In this document: one piece after another, positions 58,681-64,000 of the stretch
Position numbering within the stretch: the first letter of the stretch is position 1
Layout: every line of letters starts with the position of its first letter
Assembly (NCBI RefSeq): GCF_039613825.1
Contig: NZ_CP154826.1
Span: forward strand, 1,736,001 to 1,800,000
Origin: Diaminobutyricibacter sp. McL0608
GTDB lineage: Bacteria; Actinomycetota; Actinomycetes; Actinomycetales; Microbacteriaceae
DNA: 64,000 nucleotides
Reading direction: 5' to 3'
Translations under genes and position numbers: made by a program
The notes under the pieces: generated by a model
Databases searched by the model: none
The model's input: only the letters and a program-made list of their open reading frames with translations
What the model was told of the DNA's origin: nothing

Positions 58681-59547
58681 CTAGGGCAGTGTGAGCACGT
58701 CGGCACCCCGCTCGGTCACGACCAGGGTGTGCTCGAACTGGGCCGTCAGGCTTTTGTCGCGGGTGGTCACGGTCCAGTCGTCGGCCCAGATGTCCCATTC
58801 GTGGGTACCGAGGGTGAGCATCGGCTCGATGGTGAACACCATCCCGACCTGCATTTCGGTGTCGTAGACGGGAGCCGAGTCGTAGTGGGGGATGATCAGA
58901 CCCGAGTGGAACGAAGCGCCGACACCGTGGCCGGTGAAGTCGCGCACGACCCCGTAGCCGAAGCGTTTGGCGTACGACTCGATCGCGCGACCGATGACGT
59001 TCACCTGCCTGCCGGGGGCGACAGCCTTGATACCGCGGTTGAGCGCCTCCCTGGTGCGGTCGACGAGGTCTCTCACCGCTTCGGATGCGCTCCCGGCCAT
59101 GAAAGTTCGGTTGCTATCCCCGTGGAACCCGTTCTTGAACGCTGTGATGTCGATGTTGACGATGTCGCCGTCGTCGAGCACAGTGTCGTCGGGGATCCCG
59201 TGGCAGATGACCTCGTTCACCGATGTGCAGATCGACTTGGGGTAACCCCGGTAACCCAGAGTCGAGGGATACGCGTCGTGGGCGACCAGGAACTCGTGAC
59301 CGATCGCGTCGAGCTCGTCCGTGGTGACTCCTGGTCGAACGGCGGCGCCGACGAGCTCGATGGCTTCCGCGGCGATGCGCCCCGACTCGCGGATCAGCTC
59401 GATCTCGGCCGCGTTGTAGACGTCGCCGCGCGTGGACGGCGTCGGGCCCGGCCGCCCGACGTATTCCGGCCGCGGAATACTCGCGGGAACGGCGCGCATC
59501 GGTGAGATGCGGCCGGGAACGAGGTGACCGGCGGAATCCTTGGGCAT
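58681..59547 (-). CDS. map: Methionine aminopeptidase, type I
   Basis: 288 residues from the ATG at 59547; the frame is open further but lacks family residues. The metal ligands are visible in [19 protein letters not shown] (two Asp), [12 protein letters not shown] (His), FTIEPML (Glu) and [12 protein letters not shown] (Glu). It removes the initiator Met from nascent proteins after deformylation by Def. The N-terminal extension of about 45 residues is typical of one actinobacterial MAP. TAAGCT ends seven bases before the ATG. Confidence 0.95.
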   Translation of the reverse strand: MPKDSAGHLVPGRISPMRAVPASIPRPEYVGRPGPTPSTRGDVYNAAEIELIRESGRIAAEAIELVGAAVRPGVTTDELDAIGHEFLVAHDAYPSTLGYRGYPKSICTSVNEVICHGIPDDTVLDDGDIVNIDITAFKNGFHGDSNRTFMAGSASEAVRDLVDRTREALNRGIKAVAPGRQVNVIGRAIESYAKRFGYGVVRDFTGHGVGASFHSGLIIPHYDSAPVYDTEMQVGMVFTIEPMLTLGTHEWDIWADDWTVTTRDKSLTAQFEHTLVVTERGADVLTLP

Positions 59548-59560
59548 AGGATCAAGCTTA
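59547..59560. promoter_or_regulatory. Symmetrical divergent leaderless promoter core
   Basis: On the plus strand TAGGAT (59547-59552) ends seven bases before the ATG at 59560. On the minus strand TAAGCT (59560-59555) ends seven bases before the ATG at 59547. The two start codons are only 12 bases apart and each -10 box reaches into the other gene's start codon. Confidence 0.6.
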
Positions 59561-59772
59561 TGACCGCCGAGAACAACCACGGCATCACTCAAGATGCCGA
59601 GCATCGCTACTGGTACAACATGAAGACCGGCGCGGTGGAACAGGGTTTCATCTCGCCGTCGCCCGACCGGGTCGGACCGTTCGACACCCGCGTCGAGGCG
59701 GAGCACGCGCTCGAGAAGCTGCGCGAGAACAGCGCGAAGTGGGCTGAAGAGGACGCGCGCGACGATCGGTAG
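59560..59772 (+). CDS. Small SPOR-like protein
   Basis: 70 residues from the ATG at 59560, preceded by TAGGAT with a seven-base gap. [20 protein letters not shown], then [22 protein letters not shown], resembles the short SPOR-domain proteins encoded next to map and panB in actinobacteria. No membrane helix or signal is present, so it is probably cytoplasmic. Its role is unknown. Confidence 0.82.
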   Translation: MTAENNHGITQDAEHRYWYNMKTGAVEQGFISPSPDRVGPFDTRVEAEHALEKLRENSAKWAEEDARDDR

Positions 59773-59803
59773 CCTCCGCTACGGTCGCCCGCGTGGTCGC
59801 GCA

Positions 59804-60637
59804 CTACTCGTATGAGTGTTCCGGCCCGGGGTACACGCCGCGTTCGACGTCGGCTTTGAACTCTGCCGCGGCGCCGGAGAGCACGCCTTTGAGGTCCGCG
59901 TACTGCTTCACGAATTTGGGGATTCGCCCGGTGCTGAAACCGGCCCAGTCGGTCCAGACGAGCAATTGGCCGTCGACGTGGGGACCTGCGCCGACGCCGA
60001 TGGTGGGGATGCGCAGCTCGGACGTGACACGTGCTGCGACCTCCGCGGGCACCATCTCCATGACGACCGCGAATGCGCCCGCCTCTTCCACGGCGTGGGC
60101 GTCGGCGAGCAGCTGCTCGGCTCCGGCGCCGCGGCCCTGGATGATGTGGCCGCCCAGGCCGTGTTCGCTCTGCGGCGTGAAGCCGATGTGCGCCATCACC
60201 GGAATGCCGGCGTCGACGATGCGGCCGATCTGCTCGGCACTGCGCACGCCGCCCTCGAGCTTGACAGCGTGGGCCCCGGTCTCCTTCATGAATCGGATGG
60301 CCGTGTGCAGCGCTTCGAGGGCACCGGTCTCGTACGACCCGAACGGCATGTCGGCGATCACGAACGCACGCTTGACAGAACCAGCCACCGCGCGAGTGAG
60401 GGGGATGAGTTCGTCGACGGTGACGGGGAGCGTCGTCTCGTAGCCGAGGACGTTGTTACCCGCAGAGTCGCCGACAAGGAGGAAGTCGATGCCCGCGGCG
60501 TCGAAGATCTGCGCCGTCAGCTGGTCGTAGCTGGTCAGCCCGGTGATCTTGATGCCCTGCTCTTTTGCGGCCTGGAAGTGTCTGGTGCGCACCCGCTTCA
60601 GATCGGGAAACGATGGACCCGGTGAGAGCTCTGACAT
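59804..60637 (-). CDS. panB: 3-methyl-2-oxobutanoate hydroxymethyltransferase
   Basis: 277 residues. LTSYDQLTAQIFDAAGIDFLLVGDSAGN holds the first metal and substrate residues, and the catalytic Glu is in VVMEMVPAEVA. HIGFTPQSEHGLGG and IPTIGVGAGPHVDGQLLVWTDW are the other conserved blocks. It makes ketopantoate for pantothenate and coenzyme A. TAGACT on this strand ends six bases before the ATG, so it is probably leaderless. Confidence 0.96.
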   Translation of the reverse strand: MSELSPGPSFPDLKRVRTRHFQAAKEQGIKITGLTSYDQLTAQIFDAAGIDFLLVGDSAGNNVLGYETTLPVTVDELIPLTRAVAGSVKRAFVIADMPFGSYETGALEALHTAIRFMKETGAHAVKLEGGVRSAEQIGRIVDAGIPVMAHIGFTPQSEHGLGGHIIQGRGAGAEQLLADAHAVEEAGAFAVVMEMVPAEVAARVTSELRIPTIGVGAGPHVDGQLLVWTDWAGFSTGRIPKFVKQYADLKGVLSGAAAEFKADVERGVYPGPEHSYE

Positions 60638-60727
60638 GCGCTCAGTCTAACGATCGACGGGTGCCGCGGTTCGGCACGATTTGGGCTGCTCACCCAGTAA
60701 CCTAGGAGGGCTGACGAAAGGGGCAGG

Positions 60728-62065
60728 ATGGACAAGCAGCGCGACTTCGTTCTTCGCACGATCGAGGAACGTGGCATCAAGTTCGTGCGGCTGTGGTTCA
60801 CCGACGTCGTCGGCACGCTGAAGTCCGTCGCGATCGCGCCGGCCGAGGTCGAGGGCGCATTCGCCGAGGGCCTTGGTTTCGACGGCTCGGCGATCGAGGG
60901 ATTGACGCGTGCGTTCGAATCCGACCTTCTCGCGCATCCCGACCCCACGACGTTCCAGATCCTTCCCTGGCGCGGCGAGGTCGACCCGACTGCGCGCATG
61001 TTCTGCGACATCACGACTCCCGACGGTCAGCCCTCGGTGTCCGATCCGCGCAACGTGCTGAAGCGCACCCTCGAAAAGGCTGCTGACCGCGGGTTCACGT
61101 TCTACACGCATCCCGAGATCGAGTTCTACCTGCTCAAGTCGTCGCAGTTCGGTCCGGAGGGACCCGAGCCGGTGGACTCCGCAGGATATTTCGACAACGT
61201 CCCCGGGGGCACCGCTCACGACTTCCGCCGTCGTTCGGTACGGATGCTCGAAGACCTGGGGATCTCGGTCGAGTTCAGCCACCACGAAGCCGGCCCGGGC
61301 CAGAACGAGATCGACCTCCGTTACGCCGATGCGCTGACGACGGCCGACAACATCATGACCTTCCGCACGGTGATCAAGGAGGTGGCGATCGAGCAGGGCG
61401 TGTACGCGACCTTCATGCCGAAGCCGCTGTCCGGTTTCCCAGGGTCGGGGATGCACACGCACATGTCGCTCTTCGAGGGTGACACGAACGCTTTCTTCGA
61501 AGCCGGTGCGCAGTACCAGCTGTCGAAGATCGGCCGTCAGTTCATCGCGGGTCTTCTCCGGCACGCGCCTGAGATCACAGCGGTGACGAACCAGTTCGTC
61601 AACTCCTACAAGCGGCTGTGGGGCGGCGACGAGGCGCCGAGCTTCGTGTGCTGGGGCCACAACAACCGGTCCGCTCTCGTCCGTGTCCCGCTCTACAAGC
61701 CGAACAAGGGCCAGAGCTCGAGGGTCGAGTACCGCGCGATCGATTCCGCGGCCAACCCGTACCTGTCGTTCTCACTGATGCTGGCCGCAGGCCTCAAGGG
61801 CATCGAAGAAGGCTACGAGCTTCCGCCCGAGGCCGAGAACAACGTCTGGGCCCTGAGCGACACCGAACGACGTGCGCTGGGCTACAACCAGTTGCCGGCG
61901 AGCCTCGACCACGCCATCCAGCTGATGGAGGAGTCCGAACTGGTCGCCGAGACGCTCGGAGAGCAGGTATTCAACTACGTCCTGCTCAACAAGCGGCAGG
62001 AATGGCAGGCCTATCGTGCACAGGTCACCCCGTACGAGCTGCAGACGAACCTCGAAATCCTCTAG
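60728..62065 (+). CDS. glnA2: Glutamine synthetase, GlnA2 type
   Basis: 445 residues. The ATP/metal residues appear in FYTHPEIEFYLLK, HHEAGPGQNEIDLRY and FPGSGMHTHMSLFEG, and the Glu-flap region in YKRLWGGDEAPSF. It lacks the longer C-terminal adenylylation loop with Tyr of GlnA1 at the usual place (here EGYELPPEAEN). In actinobacteria this paralogue lies next to glnE, as here. Its activity on glutamate plus ammonia or on another amine is not settled for this group. AAAGGGG precedes the ATG. Confidence 0.92.
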   Translation: MDKQRDFVLRTIEERGIKFVRLWFTDVVGTLKSVAIAPAEVEGAFAEGLGFDGSAIEGLTRAFESDLLAHPDPTTFQILPWRGEVDPTARMFCDITTPDGQPSVSDPRNVLKRTLEKAADRGFTFYTHPEIEFYLLKSSQFGPEGPEPVDSAGYFDNVPGGTAHDFRRRSVRMLEDLGISVEFSHHEAGPGQNEIDLRYADALTTADNIMTFRTVIKEVAIEQGVYATFMPKPLSGFPGSGMHTHMSLFEGDTNAFFEAGAQYQLSKIGRQFIAGLLRHAPEITAVTNQFVNSYKRLWGGDEAPSFVCWGHNNRSALVRVPLYKPNKGQSSRVEYRAIDSAANPYLSFSLMLAAGLKGIEEGYELPPEAENNVWALSDTERRALGYNQLPASLDHAIQLMEESELVAETLGEQVFNYVLLNKRQEWQAYRAQVTPYELQTNLEIL

Positions 62066-62092
62066 GCGCGACCCTCACCGGCAGTCCTTTCG

Positions 62093-64000
62093 ATGACGCG
62101 CGAGCAGCTCACCCTGACGGCCCTGGCGCGAGCCGGGTTCGTCGACCTCGGCAAGGCGGGGGAGCGTCTCGAGGAGCTGTCCGATCTGTCGGCACTTCCC
62201 GCAGAGACCCTGCTGGGAAGTTTCGCGGTGTCCGCTGAACCCGATTCCGCGCTGACTGAGGCCCTCACGCTTCTCCGACGGGTGCCCGACCGGGTGAGGC
62301 CGTTCTTCGAGCGGGCGGTTGACGCACAGCGCATCCTGCGGGTCATCGGTGCATCCTCGGGTCTCGCCGAGTTCTTCGTCAGGCAGCCGGCCGAGCTGGC
62401 CTGTCTTGCAAGGCCGGTCGAGACGCTGCCGACGGCTGACGAGCTCCGGGCTGATCTCCTCGACGCTGTCGGCGCGACGGATGGACTCGCTGAACTCGTC
62501 GACGAAGAGGCGTGGACGAGACTGCGCGTGCGCTACCGGCGCCGACTCGCAGAGATCGCAAGCTACGACCTCGAACAGTCGGACCCGGTCGATGGGCTGG
62601 ACGCGGTCGCAGAGACGCTGTCCGACCTCGCTGCGGCCGCCATCGAAGCATCGCTCGCCGTCGCCCGCCGTATGACGAGCGGGTCGGGACCGGGCCGTTT
62701 CCCCGAAGCCGAGGTGCGCGCCACCCGATTCGCCGTCATCGGGATGGGCAAGGCGGGCGCACGCGAACTCAACTACGTCAGTGACGTCGACGTGATCTTC
62801 GTCGCCGAGGGCGATGAGGCTGCGGGCGTGTCGTCAGGTCGAGCGGTCGATATCGCCACCCGTCTTGCCGTCGTGATGATGCGCGGCATCGATGCGCCGG
62901 CACTCGAGCCGGGGCTCTGGGAGGTCGATCCCAACCTTCGGCCGGAGGGCAAGGACGGCGCACTCGTGCGCACGTTGGAGTCGCACATCGCCTACTACGA
63001 CCGCTGGGCGAAGGGCTGGGAGTTCCAGGCGCTCCTGAAGGCACGTCCGCTGGCCGGCGACCCCGGTCTCGGTGCGCGCTACATCGAGGCCCTCGCTCCC
63101 AAAGTCTGGGCGAGCGCATCCCGGGAGAACTTCGTCGAATCCGTGCAGCGGATGCGCGAACGCGTCACAGACAACATTCCGGACGACGAGGTGGAGTATC
63201 AGCTCAAACTCGGCCCAGGGGGCTTGCGCGACATCGAGTTCACCGTGCAGCTCCTCCAGCTGGTGCACGGCCAGCTCGACGACCGCGTCCGGCAGGCGGG
63301 CACCCTTCCAGCCCTTTCGGCACTGGCCGCCCAGGGGTACATCGGCCGGGGTGAGTCCGCCGACTTCTCACGCGACTACCGGACACTCCGGCTCATGGAG
63401 CACCGGCTGCAGCTTCGGTACCTGCGGCGCACCCACCTCATGCCGCGCGACGAAGGCGATGTGCGGGTACTGGCCCGCGCGACAGGACTCGCCTCCGGGG
63501 CCGTAGAGCTTGAGGATCGCTGGCTCGCGATCAAGCACCGCGTCCGCGGCCTGCACGAGCGCCTGTTCTACCGACCGCTTCTGAGCGCGGTCGCCGCTCT
63601 TCCGAACGAGGGACTCAACCTCACGAGCGCGCAGGCCGAGGCGCGACTGGCAGCGATCGGTTTCCGCGACCCACGCGGCGCCCTGGTCCACATCGGTGCG
63701 CTGACCGGCGGTGTATCCCGCCGGGCCGCCATCCAGCGCACCCTGATCCCGGTGATGCTTCAATGGTTCGCCGACGGCGCCGATCCTGACTACGGCCTTC
63801 TGACCTTCCGGCGCCTCAGTGAAGACCTCGGTTCCACCCACTGGTTCCTTCGGATGCTGCGGGATGCTTCCGGTGCGGCCCAACGTCTCACGCGCGTACT
63901 GTCGGGCTCCCGGTTCGCCGGGGAGTTGCTCGGCGGCATCCCCGAGTCGGTGGCCTGGCTGGAGTCGGAAGAGGAGCTTCGGCCCCGGCCGGCTGCACTG
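62093..64000 (+). CDS. glnE: Bifunctional glutamine synthetase adenylyltransferase/deadenylylase, N-terminal part
   Basis: The frame is open from the ATG at 62093 to the window edge, 636 residues so far. The N-terminal nucleotidyltransferase domain shows IGMGKAGARELNYVSDVDVIFV, with the metal Asp pair. A helical segment follows (ESVQRMRERVTDNIPDDEVEYQLKLGPGGLRDIEF, whose LGPGGLRDIEF part is typical of GlnE). The second half of the protein, with its own adenylyltransferase domain, lies beyond the window. It controls glutamine synthetase by adding and removing AMP, with GlnK/PII input. It begins 27 bases after glnA2. Confidence 0.93.
   Translation, partial: MTREQLTLTALARAGFVDLGKAGERLEELSDLSALPAETLLGSFAVSAEPDSALTEALTLLRRVPDRVRPFFERAVDAQRILRVIGASSGLAEFFVRQPAELACLARPVETLPTADELRADLLDAVGATDGLAELVDEEAWTRLRVRYRRRLAEIASYDLEQSDPVDGLDAVAETLSDLAAAAIEASLAVARRMTSGSGPGRFPEAEVRATRFAVIGMGKAGARELNYVSDVDVIFVAEGDEAAGVSSGRAVDIATRLAVVMMRGIDAPALEPGLWEVDPNLRPEGKDGALVRTLESHIAYYDRWAKGWEFQALLKARPLAGDPGLGARYIEALAPKVWASASRENFVESVQRMRERVTDNIPDDEVEYQLKLGPGGLRDIEFTVQLLQLVHGQLDDRVRQAGTLPALSALAAQGYIGRGESADFSRDYRTLRLMEHRLQLRYLRRTHLMPRDEGDVRVLARATGLASGAVELEDRWLAIKHRVRGLHERLFYRPLLSAVAALPNEGLNLTSAQAEARLAAIGFRDPRGALVHIGALTGGVSRRAAIQRTLIPVMLQWFADGADPDYGLLTFRRLSEDLGSTHWFLRMLRDASGAAQRLTRVLSGSRFAGELLGGIPESVAWLESEEELRPRPAAL

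Noticed and set aside
1-64000. Insertion sequences, prophage or genomic island
   Set aside because: No transposase, integrase or phage gene and no direct repeats at the tRNA genes were seen. Composition and gene content look uniform.

Overview
The window is GC-rich DNA from an actinobacterium, most likely a member of the Microbacteriaceae. The family is inferred from gene content and order: a PolA-like exonuclease/polymerase, DUF3145 beside a fabD-fabH-acpP-fabF cluster with a PucR-type FasR, and the run map, SPOR-like gene, panB, glnA2, glnE. It looks like chromosomal core sequence. I see no integrase, transposase, phage gene or CRISPR array. Coding density is very high, and no gene-free stretch exceeds 300 bases. 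Many genes appear to be transcribed as leaderless mRNAs: a TANNNT-like -10 box ends 6 or 7 bases before the start codon. I used this pattern to choose several starts.

Layout. 1-3804: end of a peptide/nickel-type ABC operon (permease end, fused double ATPase, third ATPase) with a D-2-hydroxyacid dehydrogenase. 3898-7392: tRNA-Asn, then a two-component locus (histidine kinase, LuxR-type regulator, small SHOCT-like membrane protein, and a kinase-like ATPase lacking the phospho-acceptor His). Two nearly identical 16-bp palindromes lie at the same distance from two -10 boxes in this locus. 7498-15523: peptide deformylase, DMT transporter, GT4 glycosyltransferase, tRNA-Met, a TetR regulator with its probable target oxidoreductase, and small genes. 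15682-24776: secreted GH25 muramidase with a nine-repeat C-terminus, DUF4232 protein, aminoglycoside-phosphotransferase-like kinase, two Nudix genes, potassium channel, exonuclease/polymerase and a DUF1684 protein. 24784-35627: PadR regulator, DUF3145 protein, and the type II fatty-acid synthesis locus on the minus strand (aceE, fasR, esterase, fabD, fabH, acpP, fabF), with ahpE divergent from aceE. 35672-49561: tRNA-Val, assorted enzymes, a TDT transporter, arylsulfatase, Stealth phosphotransferase, metallophosphoesterase, cyclase, aminotransferase, and folA/thyA. 49695-54404: NCS1 permease with a long acidic N-terminus, Nif3-like protein, coiled-coil protein and RNase P RNA. 54446-57889: strong hairpins, a 31-bp tandem repeat and kdpDE without visible kdpFABC. 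57903-64000: polyphosphate glucokinase, map, SPOR-like protein, panB, glnA2 and the 5' part of glnE.

How the genes work together. aceE supplies acetyl-CoA, and fabD/H/acpP/F use it under probable FasR control. folA and thyA form a dTMP-synthesis pair with overlapping ends. glnA2 and glnE belong to nitrogen metabolism. The Nif3-like gene, the coiled-coil gene and rnpB form a run. The non-coding signals most worth following up are the palindrome pair of the two-component locus, a dispersed hairpin repeat present three times (7423, 26233, 35766), and the 31-bp tandem palindromic repeat between rnpB and kdpE.
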